This document shows, piece by piece, positions 1 to 6,505 of a stretch of DNA of 9,977 nucleotides; the first letter of the stretch is position 1, and every line of letters starts with the position of its first letter. Under the pieces are notes generated by a model, which saw only the letters and a list, made by a program, of their open reading frames with translations, had not been told where the DNA came from and ran no database searches. Source of the stretch: Actinomycetes bacterium (GTDB lineage: Bacteria > Actinomycetota > Actinomycetes > Actinomycetales > Micrococcaceae); contig JAFAAV010000038.1 of assembly GCA_023426375.1 (NCBI GenBank), positions 1-9,977 on the forward strand, in the 5' to 3' direction. A program made the translations under genes and the position numbers.

Positions 1-671
1 TCGCCATCCTGGAACGCGTAGCGCTCGCGGACGAAGGCCAGGGCGGTTTCCCCGTCCATCTCCTGCGGACCCTGCTGGAAGGTCTGGCCCTGGTCGTTGG
101 TGAAGCCCACGGGCACGTTGACCGTCACGCCACCCAGGGCGTCCGTGAGACCTTCGAAACCGGCGAAGTCCACCTGGGCGACCTCGTCGATGCGTGTGCC
201 GAAGTGCTCTTCGACCGTCTGCACCATGAGGGGCATGCCGCCATGATCGAGAGCGGCGTTGATCTTGGATCCACCCACACCGGGGATGTCCACCCACGTG
301 TCACGCATGATGGACATGATGTACATCTCGCCACCGTCCTCGGGGATGTGCAGCAGCATGATGGAGTCAGCGCGGGCACCCGTGACCGTGGGATCCTCGC
401 CGTCCGGGCGCTTGTCCGAGCCCAGGAGCATCACGGTGGTTCCGGCGTCCTGCGCGGAATCTTTCTCGGGGCGATCCGATTCGGCCGGGAACGCCGATTC
501 AATGGGACTGGACCCGCGGTCGAAGTTTCGACCCAGGTTCCACACGAACAGTCCCGCCACGACAGCGACCGTGAGGACCAGTGCCAGGAATACCAGAAGA
601 ACATTGCGGCCGGTGTGCTTCTTACGGGGCCGGCGCTCTTCTTCTTGGTAGTCGAAGTCATTCAGGGACAT
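1..671 (-). CDS. LytR-CpsA-Psr (LCP) family wall-polymer transferase, N-terminal part
   Basis: The gene is cut by the left window edge; 223 codons are visible. Reading from 671, a short charged cytoplasmic N terminus (rich in E, R and K, residues 9-22) is followed by one membrane helix (about 24-46), a low-complexity linker, and an extracellular LCP domain from about residue 78. LCP landmarks are GSDKRP (84-89), ADSIMLLH (101-108), IMRDTWVDIPG (121-131), GGSKINAA (133-140), VDFAGF (167-172), GGVTVNVP (180-187) and FVRERY (213-218). The conserved Asp and Arg residues bind the pyrophosphate lipid carrier and metal. Family members move undecaprenyl-linked glycopolymers onto peptidoglycan at the outer membrane face. 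Start: ATG at 671 has GGAG 7 nt upstream. An in-frame ATG at 698 lacks a clear ribosome site, so 671 is preferred. Family call is firm; the polymer attached is unknown. Confidence 0.93.
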   Translation of the reverse strand, partial: MSLNDFDYQEEERRPRKKHTGRNVLLVFLALVLTVAVVAGLFVWNLGRNFDRGSSPIESAFPAESDRPEKDSAQDAGTTVMLLGSDKRPDGEDPTVTGARADSIMLLHIPEDGGEMYIMSIMRDTWVDIPGVGGSKINAALDHGGMPLMVQTVEEHFGTRIDEVAQVDFAGFEGLTDALGGVTVNVPVGFTNDQGQTFQQGPQEMDGETALAFVRERYAFQDG

Positions 672-712
672 GTAGGCGCTCCGAGGTGTGGGGGTCATTC
701 GGTTGTGCTGTG

Positions 713-730
713 CCGCCCCGATCAGGGCGG
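713..730 (-). terminator. 6-bp GC hairpin between lplA and the LCP gene
   Basis: A perfect inverted repeat, CCGCCC (713-718) and GGGCGG (725-730) with a 6-nt loop, lies in the 74-bp gap between the lipoate ligase stop and the LCP start. No T tract follows in either direction. It may be a weak terminator or attenuator separating the two genes. A -10-like TAAGAT (minus strand, 743-748, overlapping the lplA stop) could give the LCP gene its own promoter, in which case this hairpin would lie in its leader; no good -35 is visible. Confidence 0.4.
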
Positions 731-745
731 TTACTTTCGCACATC

Positions 746-1810
746 TTACGGTACGCGGTTGATCCATTCCGGCGTGGCGAACTTGGATTGCACCAACTCG
801 CGTGCCGCCGCCAGTTCGTCAGCGGAAATGTCTCCCGCCACCGCGTCATAGCGTTCGGTGAACGAGTTGCTCAGGGTGGAAATGACGTCCGCCCGGCTCA
901 TTCCGGTTTGCCGCCGCAGCGGGTCCACGCGTTTCTTGGCCGAACGGTTGCCCTTGTCGGACAGTTTCTCCTTGCCGATGCGCAACACGTCGGTCATCTT
1001 GTCCGCGTCGATGTCATAGCTCATGGTCACGTGGTGGACCATGCCGCCGTTGGAGAACCGCTTCTGCGCGGCTCCCCCGATCTTGCCGTGTTGGGTGGCT
1101 ATGTCATTGAGCGGCACGTAGTGCGCGTCCAGACCCATGGATTGGAAGGCCTGCATGACCCACGCGTCCAGGAACGGGTAGGAGTCGGCAAAGCTCAGTC
1201 CGTCCACCAGCGACTGCGGTACGTAGAGCGAGTACGTGATGCAGTTACCGGCCTCCATGAACATGGCCCCACCGCCGGAGACACGACGCACCACCTCGAT
1301 ACCGTGGCGTTCGGCGCCCTCCGGGTCAACCTCGTTCTGCACCGACTGGAACGAACCGATCACCACGGCCGGGTCCTCCCAGTCCCACAGTCGAAGGGTC
1401 GGATTGCGTCGACCCGCGCCCACTTCGCGAGCGAGCACTTCGTCCAACGCTAGGTTTTCGAGTGTGGGCCGCACCTGCGGTGCGATGACCTCCCACTCGT
1501 GGTCGCCCCAGCCGGTGGCCTTGGCCAGCGCGCGCCGCACCGCAATCGCGACGGCGCGGGCGTCGAAACCAAACAGCACGGCGTCGGCGGGAAGGGCCCC
1601 TTCAATGGCCGCGACCATCTCGTCCGGCGCGGCCGATTCGGGCAGCCCGTTCAGCGCGGCGTTGATGTCGTGCAGCGCCTCGTCCGGTTCCAGGAAGAAA
1701 TCGCCGTTGATCGAGACCTCCGCCAGGCGACCATCCACGACCGACAGGTCAGCGACCACCAATTTGCCGCCCATCACCTTGTATTCGCCGTGTCTGCGGG
1801 TGCTGGTCAT
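746..1810 (-). CDS. lplA: Lipoate-protein ligase A family, accessory domain at N terminus
   Basis: This 354-residue protein is predicted to activate lipoate with ATP and attach it to the lysine of lipoyl domains (pyruvate and 2-oxoglutarate dehydrogenase E2, GcvH) in the cytoplasm. Residues 7-97 look like the lipoate-ligase accessory (C-terminal) domain: HGEYKVMGGKLVV, then a GRLAEVSINGDFF motif. Residues 110-325 form the BPL/LplA catalytic fold with RRVSGGGA (175-182), the lysine motif KIGGAAQKR (243-251) and HHVTMSYD (259-266). In E. coli LplA the accessory domain is at the other end, so the order is swapped here; in Thermoplasma it is a separate protein, LplB. Start: ATG at 1810 overlaps the upstream stop (ATGA) and has AAGGAG at suitable spacing inside the upstream gene, which implies translational coupling. 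An octanoyltransferase role cannot be excluded from sequence alone. Confidence 0.9.
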   Translation of the reverse strand: MTSTRRHGEYKVMGGKLVVADLSVVDGRLAEVSINGDFFLEPDEALHDINAALNGLPESAAPDEMVAAIEGALPADAVLFGFDARAVAIAVRRALAKATGWGDHEWEVIAPQVRPTLENLALDEVLAREVGAGRRNPTLRLWDWEDPAVVIGSFQSVQNEVDPEGAERHGIEVVRRVSGGGAMFMEAGNCITYSLYVPQSLVDGLSFADSYPFLDAWVMQAFQSMGLDAHYVPLNDIATQHGKIGGAAQKRFSNGGMVHHVTMSYDIDADKMTDVLRIGKEKLSDKGNRSAKKRVDPLRRQTGMSRADVISTLSNSFTERYDAVAGDISADELAAARELVQSKFATPEWINRVP

Positions 1811-3696
1811 TGGCTCTCCTTGGGGCTCGGGGACGGCTGCGTCTTCTTCAGGGTAAGCACAGTGGTGGACCCGGCCGGTAATGTCACGTCGACCGTTGTG
1901 CTGCCGGCCTTCACCCCGCCCACGCGCGGGCGCTCGCTCGGCGGCGTGATCGGTAGGCCGTACCCGTCCACGCTCACCGCGTTGCTCGGGGCCGGTTGCA
2001 GGGCACGCTCCACGCTCAGGGCCACGTCCGGATCGGCCGGGTAGTCCGGCGCCGACGACGCCGCTCCACCACTCGCGCTCGGTTCTTGCGTTCCGCTCGG
2101 GCTGGGGCTGTTGCTCTCGGTGTCGTTGTCCTTCGAGTGATCCTCGAAGAGGCTCGCCACCGGGTACTCGGACGTCCAGGACGGCCCGCGCAACTGCGAC
2201 TGGGTGGCGTAGTCCACGGCGAACGGGAGGTCCAGCGTGGTGGTGCGGTCCTTGCCCCCGGCGGGATTGCGATAGTCGGTGAGCACCACGGAGACCGTGC
2301 CATTGCCGTGCTCCACCGCGTAGCTCGTGAGGTTGTCGGTAGAAGTCGACGTCTCCACCATGTTTCCCTGCGGGATACTCGCGATCAGCGCCAAGGCCAG
2401 CCCATTGGCGCGCACGGAGAAGGCATCACCGGGATTGGCCTGAGTCCCGTCCGAACACAGAACGGACATCGGTGCGCCACCCTTGCACGGGGCCAGCGAG
2501 GAGTGTGCGGCTACGCGTTCCACACCGTGCTCCTGAACGCGCATTGAATACTCCGCCTGGTGCACAGCCGCAACAAGAGTTTCCGTGATGTTGTTGGAAC
2601 CCGAGCAAGCAGACAGGGATGTCTCCGTGATCCACAGCGGCATCTCGTGCTCGTCAGCATCCTCCGCGGCCTGGCTGACCAGCCGGTCGATGTTCTCCCG
2701 CGTTGCCGGGTCCACCGCGTTCTCCACGGTGGGGATCTGGTGCTCCCACTGACTACCGCATTCGGACAACGGGTACTGGTGGACCGCCATGGCCATGGAC
2801 CCAGTTCCCGGTGCTTCAGCAGCGGCGTTCCACCAGTCCGCGGAATACGCTCCCGGGGCCACAATGCGCAGGTTGGGCACTCGCTCGTGAATGGCTTTCG
2901 AGTACGCCGTCAGTTGTTTGGCGTAGGTCTCCTGATCCCAGTCGTCGCTCTTGATCGTGAGGTGGTTGTCCTCACCCTGGTAGAAGCCGTTGGGTTCATT
3001 GCCCACCATGATGCCCACCAGTCGATCCCCGAAAGCTTCTTTGGCGTGACGTGCCAACTCCCCCGCGCGATCGGGGTGGTAGCGGGCCAGGTTGGCGCTG
3101 ATGATCACCGAAGAATTGGTGCGTTCGGTCAGCTTGGCTACCCGTTTCAGGTCATCGGGGGTGACCTTGGTGATCTCTTCCCCCTCGTTGAGGGGCCAGT
3201 CCTTGGGGATCGGCTCGTCGGACGCGGTGAAGAAGAACCGGCGGTCCGTGGAATTACCACCGAAGCGCAGCGTGGGTTCATGGAGTGAATCGAGGATGGT
3301 CACCAGGTCCGCGTTGTTCGCGTTCAATCGCTCGCCCGCCAGATCCGTGGACTCCAGCGAGAGCCCCACCGAGCCGTGCCGGTAGTCCTCCCCCGGCTTG
3401 CCGCCCCGCAGGGTGACGGTTGCGTCCGCACCCGAGGCGCTCGCCGAGCTACCCGGATAGGTCTCCGGCAGATCGCGCGCCTGTGCCACCTTGGCGGGAT
3501 CCACAGAGTGCAGCGCGGCGTTACGAGCCACACCTGAGATCGGTCCGGTGGGTTCAGGTTCCGGCGTGGGAGTTTGTTCGGCCTGGTCGGAACAGGCCGT
3601 GAGCAACAGCAGAGCGGTGCCCAGGAAGGCGACCGAGCGGCGTCGTCGGTTGGAGAAGGACACGGGGGCGGGGGGATGAGCGGGGGCGGCAACCAC
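1807..3696 (-). CDS. Secreted lipoprotein glycoside hydrolase, GH79/heparanase-like
   Basis: This 629-residue protein has a lipoprotein signal: arginine cluster RRRR (17-20), hydrophobic stretch, and lipobox LTAC with Cys35. A Pro/Thr/Glu tether (41-51) follows. Residues about 105-440 resemble a clan GH-A (beta/alpha)8 barrel: LRFGGNSTDR (143-152), the acid/base motif VGNEPNGF with Glu234, and WITETS with likely nucleophile Glu358. The pair and the RFGGN..DR motif fit GH79 (beta-glucuronidase/heparanase). Residues about 445-615 resemble the GH79 C-terminal beta domain, broken by a Ser/Gly/Pro-rich insert (521-552). Cys313, 364, 404 and 414 may form disulfides outside the cell. It probably acts on uronic-acid-containing glycans, but the substrate is not known. 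Start: GTG at 3696 with AGGA 7 nt upstream; an in-frame GTG at 3663 has no ribosome site. It overlaps lplA by 4 bp, so the two are an operon. Confidence 0.82.
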   Translation of the reverse strand: MVAAPAHPPAPVSFSNRRRRSVAFLGTALLLLTACSDQAEQTPTPEPEPTGPISGVARNAALHSVDPAKVAQARDLPETYPGSSASASGADATVTLRGGKPGEDYRHGSVGLSLESTDLAGERLNANNADLVTILDSLHEPTLRFGGNSTDRRFFFTASDEPIPKDWPLNEGEEITKVTPDDLKRVAKLTERTNSSVIISANLARYHPDRAGELARHAKEAFGDRLVGIMVGNEPNGFYQGEDNHLTIKSDDWDQETYAKQLTAYSKAIHERVPNLRIVAPGAYSADWWNAAAEAPGTGSMAMAVHQYPLSECGSQWEHQIPTVENAVDPATRENIDRLVSQAAEDADEHEMPLWITETSLSACSGSNNITETLVAAVHQAEYSMRVQEHGVERVAAHSSLAPCKGGAPMSVLCSDGTQANPGDAFSVRANGLALALIASIPQGNMVETSTSTDNLTSYAVEHGNGTVSVVLTDYRNPAGGKDRTTTLDLPFAVDYATQSQLRGPSWTSEYPVASLFEDHSKDNDTESNSPSPSGTQEPSASGGAASSAPDYPADPDVALSVERALQPAPSNAVSVDGYGLPITPPSERPRVGGVKAGSTTVDVTLPAGSTTVLTLKKTQPSPSPKESQ

Positions 3697-3702
3697 GCGT
3701 CC

Positions 3703-3708
3703 ATCCTA
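3703..3708 (-). promoter_or_regulatory. Candidate -10 box of the GH79-like gene
   Basis: The minus strand carries TAGGAT ending 6 nt before the GTG start at 3696. If it is a -10 box, transcription would begin at or next to the start codon and give a leaderless mRNA. The same bases include AGGA, which could instead be a ribosome site. The two readings exclude each other, and no convincing -35 is seen. Confidence 0.3.
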
Positions 3709-3719
3709 GCCAGGGAAAA

Positions 3720-3749
3720 TCGACCCGGCGCGGACCCCGGGTGTACACT
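3720..3749 (+). promoter_or_regulatory. Probable rpmE2 promoter
   Basis: A TCGACC -35-like hexamer (3720-3725) is followed after 18 bp by TACACT (3744-3749), a good actinobacterial -10. Transcription would start near 3756 and leave a 5' leader of about 90 nt before the rpmE2 start at 3847. No AT-centred Zur-type palindrome is seen around it. Confidence 0.5.
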
Positions 3750-3750
3750 G

Positions 3751-3828
3751 GTCGATTGGTGCTTTGTGCGTTCGCGCCCAAAAACACCGACTATCCGAGC
3801 AACGCCGTGCCTGGCAAAATCCAGGCAC
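3751..3828 (+). promoter_or_regulatory. Structured leader RNA of rpmE2 (two hairpins)
   Basis: The leader holds two stem-loops. The first spans 3751-3791: GTC and GGTG pair with CACC and GAC around a bulge, and its tip is GCG-TTCG-CGC (3768-3777), a stable UUCG tetraloop. The second is a perfect 8-bp stem, GTGCCTGG (3807-3814) with CCAGGCAC (3821-3828) and a 6-nt loop, ending 3 nt before the AGAAGG ribosome site (3832-3837). A structured leader next to the ribosome site suggests autogenous control by L31. Ribosomal-protein leader motifs have been described for L31 in Actinobacteria; whether this one belongs to that family is inference. Confidence 0.6.
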
Positions 3829-3846
3829 CTACAGAAGGTTGACACC

Positions 3847-4107
3847 ATGAAGGCTGAAATTCACCCGGATTACCACCCGGTGCTGTTCCGTGACCTCGCT
3901 TCCGGCAAGGTCATCCTGACTCGTTCCACCGCCACCTCGTCCAAGACTGAGACCTGGGAAGACGGCAACGAGTACCCCATCATCGAGGTTGAAATCTCCT
4001 CCGAGTCCCACCCGTTCTACACGGGCAAGCAGCGCATCATGGACTCCGCTGGTCGCGTGGAGCGCTTCAACCAGCGTTTCAAGAACTTCGGCAAGTCCTC
4101 CAGCTAA
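3847..4107 (+). CDS. rpmE2: 50S ribosomal protein L31 type B
   Basis: This 86-residue protein of the large ribosomal subunit starts MKAEIHPDYHPVLFRDLASG and carries the L31 hallmark SSESHPFYTGKQ followed by RVERFNQRF. Type B members have this length and an insertion around WEDGNEYP. There is no cysteine at all, so this is the zinc-independent C-minus form rather than the CxxC zinc-ribbon form. In many bacteria the C-minus paralogue replaces the zinc form during zinc starvation under Zur control. Here no Zur box is visible, and a structured leader precedes the gene, so it may be the constitutive L31. The start has AGAAGG 9 nt upstream. It stands alone between its own promoter and a strong terminator, and its codon use is highly biased, as expected for an abundant protein. 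Confidence 0.97.
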   Translation: MKAEIHPDYHPVLFRDLASGKVILTRSTATSSKTETWEDGNEYPIIEVEISSESHPFYTGKQRIMDSAGRVERFNQRFKNFGKSSS

Positions 4108-4122
4108 TTCTGGGACTTCCAG

Positions 4123-4158
4123 CAACGCCCGGTTCGGACCGCTCCGAACCGGGCGTTG
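4123..4158 (+). terminator. rpmE2 terminator, 15-bp perfect hairpin
   Basis: CAACGCCCGGTTCGG (4123-4137) pairs perfectly with CCGAACCGGGCGTTG (4144-4158) around the loop ACCGCT, starting 15 nt after the rpmE2 stop. There is no U tract; strong stems without one are common in high-GC actinobacteria. Confidence 0.85.
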
Positions 4159-4172
4159 TGCTGTCCGGCACA

Positions 4173-4216
4173 GTTTAAGCGCAGGTCAAGCGCGGGTTAA
4201 GTAACACTCAATCCTG
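4173..4216 (+). promoter_or_regulatory. Three to four 11-bp direct repeats, probable activator site
   Basis: Consecutive 11-bp units are GTTTAAGCGCA (4173), GGTCAAGCGCG (4184) and GGTTAAGTAAC (4195), with a weaker fourth, ACTCAATCCTG (4206). All keep TYAA at positions 3-6, and the first three keep TYAAG. Helically phased 11-bp direct repeats are typical of OmpR-type response regulators. The second unit resembles the Streptomyces PhoP unit (GGTCA...). They end next to the -35 region of the protease promoter. Which regulator binds is inference. Confidence 0.5.
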
Positions 4217-4242
4217 GATATTTGCTTGAGAATACTTATGAT
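4214..4242 (+). promoter_or_regulatory. Probable promoter of the subtilisin-like protease
   Basis: TATGAT at 4237-4242 is a near-consensus -10. The base run 17 bp upstream (4214-4219, CTGGAT) is a poor -35, which fits activator-dependent transcription from the adjacent direct repeats. An inverted repeat CTCAA (4208-4212) and TTGAG (4226-4230) overlaps the promoter. The start site would fall near 4249, downstream of the in-frame TTG at 4222, so that TTG cannot be the translation start. Confidence 0.55.
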
Positions 4243-4326
4243 GGACCTATCCCCTCCATCTCCCGGGCACGTCAACGACCGAGCACCCCCATGCTCCCGC
4301 CCGGGTCGCCGAAAGGTCCCCGCCCT

Positions 4327-6282
4327 ATGACGGTACGTTCATCACGTCTGCGCACAGCTGTGCTCCCCCTGGCCGTGACCGCCGCACTGGCACTTTCCGC
4401 CCAGCCCGCGCTCGCAGCCCCCGCCCCCGCAGACGGCCCGGATTCCCCGGCCACCACCTCGGCCGCCGAGCCGCCCAAGGAAACCGATCGCGTGATCGTG
4501 AAGTTCCGCGAACCGGCCGCCGACAAGACCATCAAGGATGAGGTGGTCGAATCCGCAACCGATGAGGCCCTCGCCTCCGAGCCCGGCACCACCCCCGAGG
4601 TCGCAGAACACGTCAAGACCACCGTGGCCGACGCCGATGTCGTCCGTCTGGACCGCGAACTCGACGAAGCCGAGCAGGACAAGGTGGTGGACGAGCTCCG
4701 CGCCGACCCCGCCGTTGAATACGCCGAACCGGACCGCCTGGCCGCCGCCAGCTGGATGCCCAACGACGTCTACATGAAGTCCGCTCAGTGGGCCAATACC
4801 AAGACCCAAGGCATCGACTTCCCCGGGGCGTGGGATCTTTCCCGTGGTAACGGACAGACCATTGGCATTCTGGATACAGGCATCACCTCTCACCCGGACT
4901 TGAACTCCAAGGTCGTCACGGGACGCGACTTCATCACCCCCACCGACCTGTCCGTGGACGGCAACGGTCGCGACGCGAACCCCCGCGACGAGGGCGACTG
5001 GTCCCCCGCCGGTCACTGCGGCACCGGCAGCCCCGCCCGTAACTCCTCGTGGCACGGATCGCACGTGGCCGGTCTGGCCGCCGCGGCGACCAACAACACC
5101 ACGGGTATCGCGGGTGCGGCCCCCGGCGCCAAGATCCAGCCCATCCGCGTGCTGGGCAAGTGCACCTTCGGTTGGGTTTCGGACATCGCCGACGCCGTGT
5201 CCTGGGCTTCCGGAGCGACCGTCGCCGGTCAGCCCCGCAACCCCAACCCCTCCACCGTGATCAACATGTCGCTCAACTACCCGGGACAGTGCGGTAACAC
5301 GCTGCAGGCCGCCATCAACACAGCTGTGGGCCGTAACGTTCCCGTGGTCGTGGCCGCGGGTAACAGCGGCGTGAACGCGATCAACACCGCTCCCGCCAAC
5401 TGCGGCAACACCATTGTGGTGGGCGCTGCTGGCCCCAACGGCGTGCCGGCTTCCTACTCGAACATCGGCGCCGTGGTGGACGTCCTGGCTCCCGGTGGAA
5501 CCTCCCAGTATCCGCTGTTGTCCACGGTGAACACCGGTGCTCGCGGGCAGGTTGCTGCCACCTACGGCAACCAGTACGGCACCTCCATGGCCGCACCCCT
5601 GGTGGCCGGCACCGTGGCTCTCATGAAGCAGGCCAACCCCGGCCTGACTCCGGCTCGTATCGAACAGGTGCTCAAGTCCACCTCGACCGGTCGACTGGGC
5701 TCCTTGCAGATCAACCCCGCTGCGGCTGTTCGTTCGGTGGCTCTGACCGGCCAGGTCGCTACGACCTACACCGCCAAGGGTGCTATCGGTTCCAAGTGGC
5801 GCGCCACCGGTGGTGCAGCCAAGTGGGGCAACCCGGTCATGAACGAGGCCAACGCCGCCAACGGTGGCCGCTACCAGGAGTTCGTGAAGTCCGGTCGCAA
5901 GACCACCATCTACTGGCACACCCGCACCGGTGCACGCATCGTGGAGAACCCCACCGCGATCGGTCGTGCCTTCTTGGCACACGGCCGTGAACGCGGCTAC
6001 GGCTTCCCCTCCACCGATGAGCGCCGCGCAACCGGTGGCGCCTATCAGGTGTTCGTCAACGGACCCAAGATCAACAAGGTCCTCTGGACCTCCCGCACCG
6101 GCGCCCACGCCGTACAGGAGAACGGCGGCATCGGCCAGGCCTGGATGCGCGCCGACTACGAACGCGGCTGGGGCTGGCCCACCTCCGGCGAGTACAAGTC
6201 CGGCAACGAAGTCCGCCAGCACTACTCCAACGGCGTCACCGCCCACTGGACCTCGTCCCGCGGAGTGTGGATCACGCGGTAA
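4327..6282 (+). CDS. Secreted subtilisin-like serine protease (S8) with I9 propeptide and LGFP-type repeats
   Basis: This 651-residue protein is an extracellular endopeptidase. A Sec signal peptide (Arg at 4, 7 and 9, hydrophobic 11-25, AQPALA) is probably cut near residue 30. An inhibitor I9 propeptide spans about 53-137 (RVIVKF to VEYAEPD). The S8 domain (about 150-470) has the full triad: Asp183 in GILDTG, His243 in HGSHVAG and Ser420 in GTSMAAP, with oxyanion-hole Asn346 in AAGNSG. Four cysteines in this domain, in GHCG, GKCT, GQCG and ANCG, suggest two disulfides. Residues 485-651 contain three LGFP-like repeats (about 485-542, 543-600, 601-651) with GG.YQ.F, G.P and TGA motifs; such repeats are thought to hold proteins to the actinobacterial envelope. 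Start: ATG at 4327 has GAAAGG 10 nt upstream and begins the signal peptide. An in-frame TTG at 4222 lies in the promoter. The natural substrate is unknown. Confidence 0.94.
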   Translation: MTVRSSRLRTAVLPLAVTAALALSAQPALAAPAPADGPDSPATTSAAEPPKETDRVIVKFREPAADKTIKDEVVESATDEALASEPGTTPEVAEHVKTTVADADVVRLDRELDEAEQDKVVDELRADPAVEYAEPDRLAAASWMPNDVYMKSAQWANTKTQGIDFPGAWDLSRGNGQTIGILDTGITSHPDLNSKVVTGRDFITPTDLSVDGNGRDANPRDEGDWSPAGHCGTGSPARNSSWHGSHVAGLAAAATNNTTGIAGAAPGAKIQPIRVLGKCTFGWVSDIADAVSWASGATVAGQPRNPNPSTVINMSLNYPGQCGNTLQAAINTAVGRNVPVVVAAGNSGVNAINTAPANCGNTIVVGAAGPNGVPASYSNIGAVVDVLAPGGTSQYPLLSTVNTGARGQVAATYGNQYGTSMAAPLVAGTVALMKQANPGLTPARIEQVLKSTSTGRLGSLQINPAAAVRSVALTGQVATTYTAKGAIGSKWRATGGAAKWGNPVMNEANAANGGRYQEFVKSGRKTTIYWHTRTGARIVENPTAIGRAFLAHGRERGYGFPSTDERRATGGAYQVFVNGPKINKVLWTSRTGAHAVQENGGIGQAWMRADYERGWGWPTSGEYKSGNEVRQHYSNGVTAHWTSSRGVWITR

Positions 6283-6296
6283 CGCATAACCCGTTC

Positions 6297-6324
6297 TGAT
6301 CGAGCCTCATCGAGGTGGCGATCA
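6297..6324 (+). terminator. Hairpin directly behind the protease gene
   Basis: TGATCG (6297-6302) pairs with CGATCA (6319-6324), and inside it CCTC (6305-6308) pairs with GAGG (6312-6315). It begins 15 nt after the stop codon. Alone it is modest; it may work with the stronger hairpin 16 nt further on, or protect the mRNA 3' end. Confidence 0.4.
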
Positions 6325-6339
6325 CCACCCACGACGCAA

Positions 6340-6365
6340 GGGCCGTTCCCATCCGGGAGCGGCCC
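6340..6365 (+). terminator. Protease gene terminator, 11-bp hairpin
   Basis: GGGCCGTTCCC (6340-6350) pairs with GGGAGCGGCCC (6355-6365), with one G-U pair and the loop ATCC. No U tract follows. The near-symmetry means it could also stop transcripts coming from the right-hand genes. Confidence 0.75.
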
Positions 6366-6425
6366 CTGCCTCGTGTGGGTACTGATGGGTTCATCGGGTC
6401 GATGCGTTGAGGTGACTCCTCTTAA

Positions 6426-6456
6426 CGATTCCCCGGGCGGTTTCCCGGGCGATTCC
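6426..6456. repeat. 12-bp tandem repeat, about 2.6 copies
   Basis: Units are CGATTCCCCGGG (6426-6437), CGGTTTCCCGGG (6438-6449) and a partial CGATTCC (6450-6456). It lies in the convergent gap 6283-6704, where no convincing gene is seen. In one minus-strand frame the units would read Asn-Arg-Pro-Gly, but no ribosome site or protein family supports coding. Confidence 0.6.
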
Positions 6457-6505
6457 TCACAAGCCCCTCCTCGTCCCGACATCTGAGGCAGAGCTTCGCA
6501 ACGGT

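Noticed and set aside
581..1453. 290-residue plus-strand ORF
   Set aside because: It runs antisense to the lipoate ligase and LCP genes, both supported by motifs, and shows no recognisable domain.
3700..3846. Zur operator upstream of rpmE2
   Set aside because: The only A/T-rich run, GGAAAATCG near 3715, has no matching inverted half, so no palindrome is present.
4222..4326. Protease start at TTG 4222
   Set aside because: The codon lies upstream of the TATGAT -10 box, and the extra 35 residues would put a polar proline-rich stretch before the signal peptide.
4342..6246. 634-residue minus-strand ORF opposite the protease
   Set aside because: It is a GC-bias shadow of a gene with a complete catalytic triad and signal peptide on the plus strand; its translation is Gly/Val/His-rich without motifs.
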